A stretch of DNA of 64,000 bases. Origin: an uncultured Myxococcales bacterium (GTDB taxonomy: Bacteria > Myxococcota_A > UBA9042 > CAIXZC01). The position numbers and the translations under genes are program-made. The stretch covers positions 62,001-126,000 of the forward strand of contig CAITUV010000036.1 of NCBI GenBank assembly GCA_903895725.1, written 5' to 3'. The notes beneath the pieces were generated by a model. That model searched no databases, was not told the origin of the DNA, and saw only the letters and a program-made list of their open reading frames with translations. Each line of letters opens with the position of its first letter. Position 1 is the first letter of the stretch. Of the stretch, positions 17,741-26,929 are shown in pieces.

Positions 17741-18604
17741 TCAGGCGTCGAAATCGTAGATGACACCCTGCTGCGCCCAACCGGCGAACCCGGACGGGTC
17801 CTGCGAGTCGACGTTGTCCGAGTAATGCATCAGCCACATGCGCTGCTTGACGGAATCCGGCAGCGTGCGCAGGTCGGCCAGCGGCGCATGGACCGCCCCC
17901 GGGAAGAACTGGACGTCGTGGAAGTAGTGCTGCACCCCCCGGGCCTCGTAGTCATCGACCAGCCCCTGATCGAACTGGGAGTCGCCGGAGAAGAACAGCC
18001 GGCCATCCACGCACAGCCCGTACGAATACCAGGCATCCTTCCACGTGGCCGCTTCCTCCGGGATGTGCCGAGTCCGGAACAGCTCCACGTGGATGCTTCC
18101 GACGTCGACGGACCAGGTCTCCCGCTCACGGCCTTCAAGCGGAGCGGGATGCAGGACGTCGAAGTAGTCTGGGAGCGAGAGGTTCCGCCCTCCGGACGGG
18201 TCCCCCTCGTTCCACCCCAGGCTGCCCCGGAGCGTATGCTCCCAGAACAGCGGCTCGAACGGCGGTGCCACGACCAGCTTCGTCTTCGGAGCCTTCATGA
18301 ATGGAATGCCGATGTACCGGTTGGCGAGGGCCAGATAGCCGACCCCGCCGGCGTGATCCTCGTGGGCATGGGTGACCAGGACCGCCCGGATATCCACCGC
18401 CTGCCGCCGCGCCGTGCTGCTCAGCGCCATGGGGCCCGTCATGCCGAAATCCACGAGCAGATGGTCCTGCCCCTTGACCACGAGGAAGTTCGTCTGAAAG
18501 TACTTCAGTGCGAACATCGACCCGGTGCCAATGAAGAAGCACCAGAGATGCCCATCATTGGTCAGCGGCAGCTTCTCGTCCGGCCGAAGCGGCAGCAGTC
18601 TCAT
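17741..18604 (-). CDS. MBL-fold metallohydrolase
   Basis: A 287-residue metallo-beta-lactamase fold protein. VTHAHEDHAGG is the HxHxDH metal-binding signature; RTRHIPE, FFSGDSQFD (bridging Asp) and WLMHYSD (C-terminal His) supply the remaining ligands for two zinc ions. The fold resembles RNase Z/phosphodiesterase-type hydrolases rather than beta-lactamases. There is no signal peptide, so it is cytoplasmic. GAGGTG precedes the ATG. Convergent with the aminotransferase gene. The substrate cannot be deduced. Confidence 0.87.
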   Translation of the reverse strand: MRLLPLRPDEKLPLTNDGHLWCFFIGTGSMFALKYFQTNFLVVKGQDHLLVDFGMTGPMALSSTARRQAVDIRAVLVTHAHEDHAGGVGYLALANRYIGIPFMKAPKTKLVVAPPFEPLFWEHTLRGSLGWNEGDPSGGRNLSLPDYFDVLHPAPLEGRERETWSVDVGSIHVELFRTRHIPEEAATWKDAWYSYGLCVDGRLFFSGDSQFDQGLVDDYEARGVQHYFHDVQFFPGAVHAPLADLRTLPDSVKQRMWLMHYSDNVDSQDPSGFAGWAQQGVIYDFDA

Positions 18605-18635
18605 GGCGACACCTCTCCCGTCTCACCAGCCACTG

Positions 18636-18664
18636 AGGATAGCATGGAACCGGAGTCGGTCAAC
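18636..18664 (-). promoter_or_regulatory. Candidate promoter for the MBL hydrolase
   Basis: Reading leftward: -35 TTGACC (18664-18659), 17-base spacer, -10 TATCCT (18641-18636). It lies in the short gap after the upstream lipoprotein gene, so the hydrolase may have its own transcript. Confidence 0.4.
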
Positions 18665-18665
18665 T

Positions 18666-20912
18666 TCAAGGAGCCCAGGTAAACGTGCCGGCGGTAAACG
18701 GCCCGTAGAGCCACTGGAAGCGATCCAGGATCACTTCCGAGTCGAAGATGCCGTCGGAGGCATCGTGGATGTGGAACACCAGCTCGAACTGCTCGCCGGC
18801 AGCGACGGGCCACTTCGTGGTCAGCCACCCCGTGGACGACCCGTGTGCGGAGTCCGCAGGACCGCACTCATAGCCGGTTCCGCCAATGTTCGTGACCGGA
18901 TTGGAGCACGGCTCGCTGAACGCCGTGTTGATCGCGATGTAGCAGCGCTTCTCGTTCGTCACCGGGTCGATGAAGTCATAGTAGGTGTTCGGGTTGCTGC
19001 AGGCCGCCGAGTTGATCACGACCTTCTGGCCGGAGGTGGTCGTCGGTGCGGTCAGGAAGATGTAGAACTTGTCGTTGAAGCTCGTCCCCACGTACTCTTC
19101 GTACTCGACCGACATGAAGATGAAGTCCACGGAGAACCCGAGTGCCCCCGGCGGGGCCTTCATCTTGATCTTGAACTCCACGTTGTCGAACGTCTGGTAG
19201 CCGTCCTTGGCATAGGGGTCAGCAATGGAATTGCCGCCCGGAAGATCGACCGAGTGCGCCGTGCCCGTAGCCGTCCCCGAGGCCAGGAGGCCGTAGCTGG
19301 AGCCGGCCTTCGGAGCCAGTCCGTTGCCCGCGTTGCCGAACTGGGCCACCGCCTCCCAGGCCGAGTCGATCTGGTCCCCCGTAGGGGAAGAGAACGCGGC
19401 CTCGACCGGAGCCGCCGAGTAGCAGAGCTCCAGGGCGCACAGGTACGCTTCGACGCTATGTCCCGTGCATGTTCCCGGGCAGGTCAGCCCCTCGTCAATC
19501 GCCCCGTTGCAGTTGTTGTCCACCTGGTCGCCGGGGACATCCGGCTGGCCCGGATGGACGTCGCCGTTCTTGTCGTCGCAGTCGCCGCTCCCGTTGGGGC
19601 AGACGGGGGGCTTGCCGATGACCTGCTTGACCCCGGAGCACCATCCGTCGCCGTCCGCGTCGCATCCTTCGTCGACCTTGGAATCGCAGTCATTGTCGAG
19701 GCCGTCGCACACCTCCTCCATCGGGGGCTTGCACTCGCCTGCGTAACAGCACAGCCCCTGCCCCGTGCAGTCAGTTCCGCCGGCCACCGGCCCGGAGCCG
19801 ACCGTGTTGCACTGCGTGGCCATGTTGCCGTTGCAGACCGGGGTACCGGGCTGGCACTTCCACGGCACGCACGCCCCGCCAAAGCAGTAGGTGCTTCCGG
19901 TGCACGGCGTCTGCGGCTGGTACACCAGCCCGTCGCTGCCGCACAGCGCAGGAGTCATCTCGTCCGAGCAGAACATGGCATCCGGGATGCACACCAGGTC
20001 GAGGCACTCGCCCCCGACGCAGTGGAGCTCGTCCTTGGCACAGTCGGCAATCGGCGTAGCGGCCTTGCCGATGGCATCGCACTGCATCGCGGTCTCGCCA
20101 TCGCAGTAAGCTTCGCCTGCAGGGCAGATCGGGTCGTGGCACGCACCGGCCTCGCAGTACTGGCCCGGGAGACAGGCCTGGATCGCCTGCCATCCGCTGC
20201 CGTCGGCCAGGCAGATTCCGATCACGTTGCCGTCACACCCCTGCTCTCCCCCCACGCAGACGTCGGGCAGACAGAAAGAGTCCTTGCAGAACTCGGAATC
20301 GAGGCAATCCGCATGGGCAAGGCACTCGACGCAGTAGCCGAGGTTCTTGTCACACACCATGTCCCAGTCCTTGCAGTCCTTGTCCGAGGCGCACTTGTGG
20401 ACCGCGACGCATTTGGCGTCCGGGCCGCAGATGGAATCGTCGGGGCAGTCCTCGTTGCCAAGGCACTCGACGCACCATCCCTGGGCCTGGTTGCAGACGA
20501 GATCGCCGGGGCAGTCCTTGGACGACTGGCACGGGGGGGGCACGCAAGTTCCCTGTTCGCCGCACACGTCGAAGCCCGTGCAGGTCCCGCAGCTTCCGCC
20601 GCATCCGTCGTCGCCGCAGTTCTTCGCTGTGCAGTCGGGCTGACAGGGAAGCTCGGTCGGCGGCACGTTGTCCGGCTCCACCTGGCCGTCCGGAATCGTC
20701 AAGTCGTCCCCGGCGTCCGGCTCAACCCGGCCGTCCTTGTCGTCCGGCACGGCGACATCCGGCACGCTCCCGTCGGGAACAACGGCTCCGTCTTCGAGCA
20801 CCGAGAGCTCGCCGCCATCGCCCACGTCCGAGGGCTCGACCTTCTTCTTGCCGCCTCCCGAGCAGGCCGAAAATCCCACCGCCACCATGACCAGCAACGC
20901 CAGTTTCCGCAT
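18666..20912 (-). CDS. Cysteine-rich lipoprotein with MopE motifs and choice-of-anchor L-like domain
   Basis: A 748-residue lipoprotein (signal LALLVMVAVGFSAC). After an acidic linker of VEPD-type repeats comes one CGDDGCGG unit, then about 300 residues of short Cys-rich modules (CxxDxDCPDD, CVECLGNEDC and similar), then two MopE-type motifs (CDGLDNDCDSKVDEG, QVDNNCNGAIDEG). The C-terminal 250 residues have no Cys-repeat pattern and look like a choice-of-anchor L domain: an acidic YEEYVG and FNDKFYIFL core, CYIAINTAF, and the terminal DSEVILDRFQWL strand. Calcium or metal binding and a surface-anchored or matrix role are inferred. It follows the MYXO-CTERM-like gene by 51 bases and is probably cotranscribed. 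Confidence 0.85.
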   Translation of the reverse strand: MRKLALLVMVAVGFSACSGGGKKKVEPSDVGDGGELSVLEDGAVVPDGSVPDVAVPDDKDGRVEPDAGDDLTIPDGQVEPDNVPPTELPCQPDCTAKNCGDDGCGGSCGTCTGFDVCGEQGTCVPPPCQSSKDCPGDLVCNQAQGWCVECLGNEDCPDDSICGPDAKCVAVHKCASDKDCKDWDMVCDKNLGYCVECLAHADCLDSEFCKDSFCLPDVCVGGEQGCDGNVIGICLADGSGWQAIQACLPGQYCEAGACHDPICPAGEAYCDGETAMQCDAIGKAATPIADCAKDELHCVGGECLDLVCIPDAMFCSDEMTPALCGSDGLVYQPQTPCTGSTYCFGGACVPWKCQPGTPVCNGNMATQCNTVGSGPVAGGTDCTGQGLCCYAGECKPPMEEVCDGLDNDCDSKVDEGCDADGDGWCSGVKQVIGKPPVCPNGSGDCDDKNGDVHPGQPDVPGDQVDNNCNGAIDEGLTCPGTCTGHSVEAYLCALELCYSAAPVEAAFSSPTGDQIDSAWEAVAQFGNAGNGLAPKAGSSYGLLASGTATGTAHSVDLPGGNSIADPYAKDGYQTFDNVEFKIKMKAPPGALGFSVDFIFMSVEYEEYVGTSFNDKFYIFLTAPTTTSGQKVVINSAACSNPNTYYDFIDPVTNEKRCYIAINTAFSEPCSNPVTNIGGTGYECGPADSAHGSSTGWLTTKWPVAAGEQFELVFHIHDASDGIFDSEVILDRFQWLYGPFTAGTFTWAP

Positions 20913-20963
20913 CGTGATTCACCCCTGATGAGAATGGACAAAAACCTCGTTTCAACCCGGGCA

Positions 20964-21947
20964 TCAGGCGGCCCGACGACGCCTCCAGAGAACGAGGAGC
21001 AGGAGCCCGGATGCGAGGAGCGCTCCCCCGGCCCCGGGCAGGCTCCCCGCCTGGCATCCGCCCTTCTTCTCCTTCTCCTTGGGCACCGTGCCGGAGACAT
21101 CGGCAGCGCCGGACGTGTCGCCCGCAGGACGCCCCGGCACGTCGACACTGCCTCGCACTTCCTCCGGGCGCCCGCTGGAATCCGCTGCCCTCACATCCTG
21201 GGCGACGGGCCCGGCGTCGACGTTGGGCTCGGATGCATCCTCGTTCTCGACGTCCCCCGGCTCGACGACCTCATCGAAGACCGATACCTCGTCCTCCTCG
21301 CCGTCCACCGGAACTCTGGCCGGAACGCACAGCCCCTCGGCGCACACTTCGTCCGCCTTGCAGTCGGAGTAAGCCCGGATTCGGCAACCGTCCTGGTCCT
21401 TCATGCAGGCCCAGGGCTTCCCTTCCTCGCACCCCTTGCCCCCGTCCTGACACTCATCCTGGCAGGCGAGCGCACACTGGCCATCCACGCACTCCAGCCC
21501 GGCCTGGCAGGTTCCGCATGCCCCGCCGCAGCCGTCGTCACCGCACTCCTTGCCGGTGCAGACCGGCTTGCACGGCTCGACGCACTTGAACTTCTCGAGG
21601 TCGCACTCGAGACCGGGGGGGCACCCCTGGGTCGACCCCGACCCGTTTCCGCAGTATCCGCCGCAGCCGTTCGGGCCGCAGATCTTGCCTTCGCACTGGG
21701 GGATGCAGTCGCACTTGCCGCTATCGAGACACGCCACCCCGGGCGGGCACTTGCCGCAGACATCGCCGCAGCCGTTGGGGCCGCATTCCTTACCCTCACA
21801 ATCCGGCGTGCAGAACTTCTCGCAGATGCCTCCGATGCAGATCTCGCCGGGAGCGCAGTCGGCATCGCCGTTGCAGGCCGCCGAGGCAAGAAGGGGTGCT
21901 CCACCCAACACCAGGAAGCCAGCCAGAATCGCCAGGGTCGTTCTCAT
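20964..21947 (-). CDS. Cysteine-repeat surface protein with MYXO-CTERM-like sorting signal
   Basis: A 327-residue protein with a type I signal peptide (ending LLASAA) and three CGPNGCG/CGDDGCGG cysteine units (residues about 35-155). A further Cys-rich segment and a long acidic low-complexity linker (about 215-295) follow. The last 30 residues form a tripartite signal: GGC, a hydrophobic segment (GALLASGLLLLVLW) and RRRR. This matches the MYXO-CTERM signal by which Myxococcota export and anchor proteins through processing at the invariant Cys. It is the only such tail in the window; the other Cys-repeat proteins are lipoproteins. GAGGTGG supports the ATG at 21947 over an upstream in-frame Met. 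Confidence 0.87.
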   Translation of the reverse strand: MRTTLAILAGFLVLGGAPLLASAACNGDADCAPGEICIGGICEKFCTPDCEGKECGPNGCGDVCGKCPPGVACLDSGKCDCIPQCEGKICGPNGCGGYCGNGSGSTQGCPPGLECDLEKFKCVEPCKPVCTGKECGDDGCGGACGTCQAGLECVDGQCALACQDECQDGGKGCEEGKPWACMKDQDGCRIRAYSDCKADEVCAEGLCVPARVPVDGEEDEVSVFDEVVEPGDVENEDASEPNVDAGPVAQDVRAADSSGRPEEVRGSVDVPGRPAGDTSGAADVSGTVPKEKEKKGGCQAGSLPGAGGALLASGLLLLVLWRRRRAA

Positions 21948-22016
21948 GCTGCCACCTCGCTCGAGCGAGAATACCAGCATAGCGCCCGCGAAGCAACATC
22001 ACCAACCTTACATGGC

Positions 22017-22045
22017 TTGACACGGTTCGTGCGTGCGCATAGGCT
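22017..22045 (+). promoter_or_regulatory. Candidate promoter for the CBM48-type lipoprotein operon
   Basis: Perfect -35 TTGACA (22017-22022), 17-base spacer, weak -10 TAGGCT (22040-22045), 32 bases before the ATG. Confidence 0.4.
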
Positions 22046-22077
22046 CCCCAATCGGACCCGCCAGTGGGGAGGTCATC

Positions 22078-22926
22078 ATGGTGCGGAAGCTCTTGCGTGC
22101 CTCGCTTGTCATGCTCCTGCTGTCAGCCTGCTCCGGGACGGAGGGCCAATCCGGCGACGTTCACGGGGATAGCTGGTGGACCGGGGGCCAGCACGATCTC
22201 CTCGACGATGCAGGGGGACCCGCCGATTCCGTGACCGGCGATGCAGCCTGCCCGCAGCCGCCCTGCGCCGACGCCGCGCCGGGGGACGCCCGCGGCCCCG
22301 ATTCGGCCTACCCCCACGACACTGCAGTCAACACGCCGCCTGAAATCGCCAAGCTCTCCCCCATCAGCCTCGACCAGGGGAAGTCCACTACCCTCGACCT
22401 CAACCCCTTCCTGTCCGACGGCCAGGATCCTGACGAGGCTCTCCTCGTGTCCTGGAGCGCCAAGGAAGTTGCGCTCCAGGATCCCGGCGACCACGTCCTG
22501 TACATCGTGGCGCCCACCACGTGGTTCGGAGCCGAGATGATCCCGATCACCGTGACGGATACGGCGGGTCTTCAGGCCACGACCGACCTCAAGGTCATCG
22601 TTCAGGAGGTGACAGTCATCGCTCCCCCCCCGCCCGTCGAGTGCCCCAAGACCCCGTTCTCGCTGGATGCAGGCAAGAGCGCCAAGCAGGTGCTGCTGTC
22701 CGGCAACTTCAACAACTGGGGGGCTGACGACAAGAGTGCCGAGGTCATGGGAGATCCGGATGGCGACGGCGTGTTCGAGGTCGAAATCGAGCTGGCGCCC
22801 GGGACCTACCAATACAAGTTCATCGTGGACGGCAACTGGATGACCGACCCCAAGAACCCCAAGCAGGTGGACGACGGGTACGGCGGCCAGAACAGCGTCG
22901 TCACGGTGCCCGAATGCGAGAAATGA
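22078..22926 (+). CDS. Lipoprotein with AMPK/CBM48-type glycogen-binding domain
   Basis: A 282-residue lipoprotein (signal SLVMLLLSAC). An Asp/Gly/Pro-rich linker leads to a cadherin- or Ig-like beta-sandwich (PPEIAKLSPISLDQGKSTT through LKVIVQEV). The C-terminal 85 residues match the AMPK-type carbohydrate-binding module: VLLSGNFNNWG, the DGDGVFEVEIELAPG turn, YQYKFIVDGNW and DP-x-NP. Such domains bind alpha-glucans; here it would act outside the cell or in the periplasm. The ATG at 22078 follows GGGGAGGT. The next gene starts 11 bases after the stop, so the two form an operon. Confidence 0.85.
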   Translation: MVRKLLRASLVMLLLSACSGTEGQSGDVHGDSWWTGGQHDLLDDAGGPADSVTGDAACPQPPCADAAPGDARGPDSAYPHDTAVNTPPEIAKLSPISLDQGKSTTLDLNPFLSDGQDPDEALLVSWSAKEVALQDPGDHVLYIVAPTTWFGAEMIPITVTDTAGLQATTDLKVIVQEVTVIAPPPPVECPKTPFSLDAGKSAKQVLLSGNFNNWGADDKSAEVMGDPDGDGVFEVEIELAPGTYQYKFIVDGNWMTDPKNPKQVDDGYGGQNSVVTVPECEK

Positions 22927-22937
22927 GGGGGAACGCC

Positions 22938-24341
22938 ATGAAAAGAACCGTCCTGTCTGCGCTCCTTCTCCTCCTCGCCGTCGGTTCGGCATGCAGCTCC
23001 GATCCGGCCTCTTCCCCGATGTCCGACGCGGATGCAACCGGCCCGGACGGCGGCGTGGTCCTCAAGCCGGGAGACGCCGAGCCCGACCCGGCAGACGGCC
23101 GGGGCGGACCGGATGCTGCCGATGCCGCGGCCGCACCGGAGACGGGGGGGGACGATGTGGTTTCCCCTGCCGAGGACGCCAACGGGTTCGATTACCCCTG
23201 CGAGCCCCTTACCATCGAGTCGTGCGTGACCGCGTGCGGCTCCGCCGGCAAGCACAAGTGCCTCAAGGAATGGGGACCGTGCATCCCCCCGGACGAATTC
23301 TGCGGCAACTGCGCCGACGATGATTGCGACGGGCTGGTGAACGAAGGCTGTTCCCCCAACCCGGAGTGCGAGGGACCGCCGCCCGAATGCCCGATTGCCA
23401 CCATCACGGTGGCCGAGGCACCGCCCTACTACACGGGCACGCTGCTGCACCTGTCCGCCAAGGACTCGTCTGCTCCGGACGGCATCATCGAGCAATGGCA
23501 GTGGTCGGTCCAGGCCCCTGCCGGCTCCATCTCTCAGCTTGCGCCCTCCGCCTCGGTCGAATCCCCCACGTTCCTGCTCGATGCCTCCGGTCAATACCTG
23601 TTCACCCTGGTCGTGTGGGATTCCAAGGGGCAGGAGAGCTGCTCGCCCGCCCTGCTCGCGGTCTCGGCAGATACCTACCCGCCGATGCCCCCCGAGAACG
23701 GCTGTGCCGACGGGACCCGGGAAGGCTTCGTCGACGAGGACCAGTACCCCCACATTGCAGGCTGTGCGGGAGGCTGGGACCAGCCGGGTGTGACACCGGA
23801 CACGGTCAAACAGACCTGTGCCGGAAAGGCCGGAAACGACAGTGCCAACCCGCAGGGGAAGGGGTGCGCCACACCCGACCTGTGCGCGGCCGGATGGCAC
23901 GTCTGCCAGGGGTGGGAGGAGGTCGCGCTCAAGAGCCCGACCGGATGCGCTGGCTCCACTCCGCCGGATGCCAAGCCCAAGTCGCTCTTCTTCGCTCTGC
24001 GCCAGCCCAGCTTCAACGGCAGCGTCTGCGAAGGCTGGGACAAGCTGGCCCAGAAGGCCTTCAACGACGTGTTCGGCTGCGGCAATCTCGGAACCGGGCT
24101 GGGGCCGGACAAGAAGTGCGGCCCGCTCGACCGGGTCCTGGCCAGCACCCAGCCCGACTCGTGCGGATTCAACGAGGCCGAGCCGCCGCTCGGTCCCTGG
24201 GAGTGCAAGGGGGGACAGGACAGCCATCTCAACGAGGGCAAGGTCGTGACCAAGAAGGCCTGTGCGGGAGATTCCTGCTCCTACGACGGCTATCCGGTGG
24301 GCTCCGAGGACAAGGGCGGAGTGCTCTGCTGCAGGGACTGA
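22938..24341 (+). CDS. Lipoprotein of unknown function with PKD-like and Cys-rich regions
   Basis: A 467-residue lipoprotein (signal LLLLLAVGSAC) with an acidic Asp/Pro/Gly linker and a MopE-like CADDDCDGLVNEGC motif near residue 135. A PKD/REJ-like beta-sandwich follows (the WQWSV strand, LFTLVVWDSKG). The C-terminal 220 residues form a compact Cys- and Trp-rich domain (CAAGWHVCQGWEEV, CGFNEAEPPLG, SYDGYPVGSEDKGGVLCC) that I do not recognise. Its C-x-GWHVC segment recalls secreted lectin-like folds, but that is weak. GAGGGGGA lies 5 bases before the ATG. Operon partner of the glycogen-binding lipoprotein. Confidence 0.8.
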   Translation: MKRTVLSALLLLLAVGSACSSDPASSPMSDADATGPDGGVVLKPGDAEPDPADGRGGPDAADAAAAPETGGDDVVSPAEDANGFDYPCEPLTIESCVTACGSAGKHKCLKEWGPCIPPDEFCGNCADDDCDGLVNEGCSPNPECEGPPPECPIATITVAEAPPYYTGTLLHLSAKDSSAPDGIIEQWQWSVQAPAGSISQLAPSASVESPTFLLDASGQYLFTLVVWDSKGQESCSPALLAVSADTYPPMPPENGCADGTREGFVDEDQYPHIAGCAGGWDQPGVTPDTVKQTCAGKAGNDSANPQGKGCATPDLCAAGWHVCQGWEEVALKSPTGCAGSTPPDAKPKSLFFALRQPSFNGSVCEGWDKLAQKAFNDVFGCGNLGTGLGPDKKCGPLDRVLASTQPDSCGFNEAEPPLGPWECKGGQDSHLNEGKVVTKKACAGDSCSYDGYPVGSEDKGGVLCCRD

Positions 24342-24346
24342 TCGGC

Positions 24347-25171
24347 CTACCTGAACTCGTACGCCACCCCCGCCAGCCCATACGTTTCCACGTCCCGATA
24401 GAACTGCCCCATGGGCGAGGTCCCGTGGTAGAACTCGAGGAACACCCGTTGCCTGGACTGCCCCTCCGCCGGAGTGCCCAGGCCAATGCCGGTCTGAAGC
24501 GTGACGCTACCGAAGGAAGGCTCGCTGACCACCGCAGCGGCATCGACCGCGGCGTACCAGGGAAGTCCCCAGACGATCCGATGTTCCCATTCCGCTCCGG
24601 CCTGCAGGGTGGTGCGGCCGGTGTAGGCCGCCGGCCAGGCATGCATCACCACCGCCCCCCCACCGTACAGCCGGAAGCCGTCCACAATCCTCCAGTCGGC
24701 CAGCAGCCGAAGGCGCTCGAGACCGAAGTCGATCCGCTGCCGCCCCTGCTCCATCAGCTCGTCGCCGAGGTGGCTGCTCTGATGTGCGGCAAACAGCTCC
24801 AGCCCCCACGACGGCCGGGCGTATCCCAGGGCCAGCCCGCCGATGAAATCCACGTTCTGCAGGTCGAACGAATCCGACAATGCGGAGAATCGGGCCGTCA
24901 TCACCCCGCGGCCGCTCACGGAGAAGCGACTGCCGTCGGAAAAGCCCACGTCGATGGTTGGCAGGTCCCCTCCCCAGGCCAGATCCTCGAACAGCTCCCC
25001 GTCACCGTCGACCAGCAGCCCGAAGCGGAACCTCGCCTCCCGGACATCCGCCGCCAGCGGAGCGACCGGCCGTCCCCGCTGCCACGAGAACCACGAAACC
25101 GTCGTCCCGGGCTCCTGTGCGAGCAGCAGGTCGGGTGAAAGCATCAACACCACGGGAACAAGCCACCTCAT
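24347..25171 (-). CDS. Predicted outer-membrane protein (DUF1207-like)
   Basis: A 274-residue protein with a cleavable signal peptide (ending LLLAQ). It is built of alternating aromatic strands ending in an aromatic/Arg residue (VAYEFR), as in beta barrels. HQSSHLGDEL near residue 130 matches the SSHLGDE motif I associate with the DUF1207 family of probable outer-membrane proteins; function is unknown for that family. AGGGGGAGTGG precedes the ATG. It is followed on the same strand by nothing and preceded, 21 bases away, by a membrane protein gene. Confidence 0.65.
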   Translation of the reverse strand: MRWLVPVVLMLSPDLLLAQEPGTTVSWFSWQRGRPVAPLAADVREARFRFGLLVDGDGELFEDLAWGGDLPTIDVGFSDGSRFSVSGRGVMTARFSALSDSFDLQNVDFIGGLALGYARPSWGLELFAAHQSSHLGDELMEQGRQRIDFGLERLRLLADWRIVDGFRLYGGGAVVMHAWPAAYTGRTTLQAGAEWEHRIVWGLPWYAAVDAAAVVSEPSFGSVTLQTGIGLGTPAEGQSRQRVFLEFYHGTSPMGQFYRDVETYGLAGVAYEFR

Positions 25172-25192
25172 CCACTCCCCCTGAAACTCTCA

Positions 25193-26071
25193 CTAGAACG
25201 TCCAGGCTGCCTGAGCGCCCCCGCCGTCGCGAAGAACCACGGGAGTCACCTGGAGGTGCGGACCGCGGCCTGACTCGTCGGCCGACGGCCACGGTCCCTG
25301 GCGACGGTACCGCTCGAAGTCCGCTTCCGAAGCCCCCTCCAGATCAGAGTCCTTGTCGATCCAGCGGTTGTTCCGCCTCTCTCCCACGCCGATCAGCACG
25401 CCCCCGGCTATGGCCAGCGACGAACCGAGAATGATGAACGTCGACCCCTCGGTCAGGAAGAGGCTCCGGGTGAACGACTGCCCCCAGCAATCCTCGAAGA
25501 CGTCGTCGCAGTTGTCTCCCGGGTCCGGGGGGGCTTTCAGGATGAACACGCCTCCCATGCCGGCCAGCACCAGGCCTCCCATCGTCATGACCCACCCCGT
25601 GATGAGCTGGCCATGTCCCCCGATGGAGCGGTTGTAGTAGTGCGCCGGCGAGTACCGCCTCCTGTCCCGGAGCGACTTGAAGTCCTCCCACTCCTCGGGA
25701 GGCATCCCAAGCCGAGTCAGGGTCACGAAATCCGGGTCCCTGGGCACCCCCCGACTGGGTTTCAGTGCCCCGTTGGAGGCTCCTTCGATACCGTCCGGCT
25801 GGCCATCTCCCGCTTCGCTCGAGGCTCCGCTGCCCCGTTCGACTCCGGGAGTGGTCGAAGACCGGCGGACAGCCGGGTCTCCCTCGAGATCCACGTGAGC
25901 GAACGGGTCCTCCTCCTCATCGGCCTCGGGCTTTGGCTGAGAGCCTGTTGCCGGGCTGGGGGTGCCCCCGTCCTCGTCGGAGACGTCCCTGAAGTCCTGC
26001 GGGCAGGCCGGCGACGGGATTGCCGACACGAGAAGAGCGAGTGCACATGCAGCCCCGAACCTGTGGAGCAT
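25193..26071 (-). CDS. Exported membrane protein, paralogue of the 26111 gene
   Basis: A 292-residue protein with a signal peptide, an acidic low-complexity region (about 25-95) and a conserved core from about residue 115: TRLGMPPEEWEDFK, YYNRSIGGHGQLITGW, then two or three hydrophobic helices, GERRNNRWI and RYRRQGPWPSADES. The core repeats in the next gene (RLGMPEEQW, FYNRQIGGSGRLAAGW, GERKTERWLEPG, RYRQQGPWPAE), so the two arose by tandem duplication. Membrane-anchored; no function recognised. Two extra Cys in NCDDVFEDC between the membrane segments are absent from the paralogue. Confidence 0.75.
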   Translation of the reverse strand: MLHRFGAACALALLVSAIPSPACPQDFRDVSDEDGGTPSPATGSQPKPEADEEEDPFAHVDLEGDPAVRRSSTTPGVERGSGASSEAGDGQPDGIEGASNGALKPSRGVPRDPDFVTLTRLGMPPEEWEDFKSLRDRRRYSPAHYYNRSIGGHGQLITGWVMTMGGLVLAGMGGVFILKAPPDPGDNCDDVFEDCWGQSFTRSLFLTEGSTFIILGSSLAIAGGVLIGVGERRNNRWIDKDSDLEGASEADFERYRRQGPWPSADESGRGPHLQVTPVVLRDGGGAQAAWTF

Positions 26072-26110
26072 TCCCCACCCCGCGCCCCGGATTGCCCGGT
26101 CTACGTCCCA

Positions 26111-26797
26111 TCAGAATACGAAGGCCAACCCTGCTCCGCAAGCCCCCGGCACCGCCAATGGCGTGACCACCATGCGGAGGCGGACGGCGGACGTTTCCGC
26201 TGGCCATGGACCTTGCTGCCGGTAGCGTTCCACCTCCTCGGTGGAGCTCCCCTCCAGGGTCCCGGGCTCGAGCCACCGCTCGGTCTTCCTCTCCCCCTGG
26301 ATCACCAGCACGGTTCCCCCGGCCCCCAGGCCCACTCCGGCCACGGTGAAGACGACCCCGAACGCACCGCTCAGCGCATAGACCATCGAGCCGAGAACCG
26401 CTCCGGCCGGATCATCGTCCTTGTGGAGGTCGTCACCGAAGCGAGCCGTCTCGAAAAGGGTATACCCGCCCAGGAGCGTCAACGGGACGGCCGCACCAAT
26501 CAGCGACCAGCCCGCCGCCAGCCTGCCGGAACCGCCGATCTGACGATTGTAGAACGACGTCAGCGTTCCCCCGCCGTCCCGCCATGCCCGGTAGTCCGGC
26601 CATTGCTCCTCCGGCATGCCCAGACGGGCAAGCTTCGTCCAATCCGAGTCCGCTTCCGGGAGCAGTCCGTCCTGCTCCGGGTTTGCCGTTGTTTCCTCCT
26701 GGGCAAGCCCGGTGCTCGGCGCCACGGCCCCCAGAGCGAGAAACAGACCAAGCGCCGCAAGGGCGACTGCCAGGCGGTCCGTTCGTGCTGCCTTCAT
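26111..26797 (-). CDS. Exported membrane protein, paralogue of the 25193 gene
   Basis: A 228-residue protein with a signal peptide (ALGLFLALGAVAPSTGLAQ) and the same core as its neighbour: RLGMPEEQWPDYRAWRDG, a conserved FYNRQIGG, two hydrophobic segments and RYRQQGPWPAE. It lacks the neighbour's long acidic N-terminal region. GGAGG sits 10-11 bases before the ATG at 26797; an upstream in-frame Met at 26833 would place charged residues before the signal. Unknown function; possibly a two-subunit membrane complex with its paralogue. Confidence 0.75.
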   Translation of the reverse strand: MKAARTDRLAVALAALGLFLALGAVAPSTGLAQEETTANPEQDGLLPEADSDWTKLARLGMPEEQWPDYRAWRDGGGTLTSFYNRQIGGSGRLAAGWSLIGAAVPLTLLGGYTLFETARFGDDLHKDDDPAGAVLGSMVYALSGAFGVVFTVAGVGLGAGGTVLVIQGERKTERWLEPGTLEGSSTEEVERYRQQGPWPAETSAVRLRMVVTPLAVPGACGAGLAFVF

Positions 26798-26929
26798 TGC
26801 TCTGCGTCCTCCATTGGCAACGGACGCCCGCACCGACCCGTGTCTGTGTGGGTGGCTCTCCGTCCCCGAAGCATACCCCCCGCCTGCGTACCAATCAACG
26901 TTCCGCTGTGCAGGGCCTGCCGCGTGCGG

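Noticed and set aside
18525..22172. 1215-codon open frame on the + strand
   Set aside because: Antisense to the MBL, MopE-motif and MYXO-CTERM-like genes, all of which have ribosome sites, signals and recognised domains; it has none.
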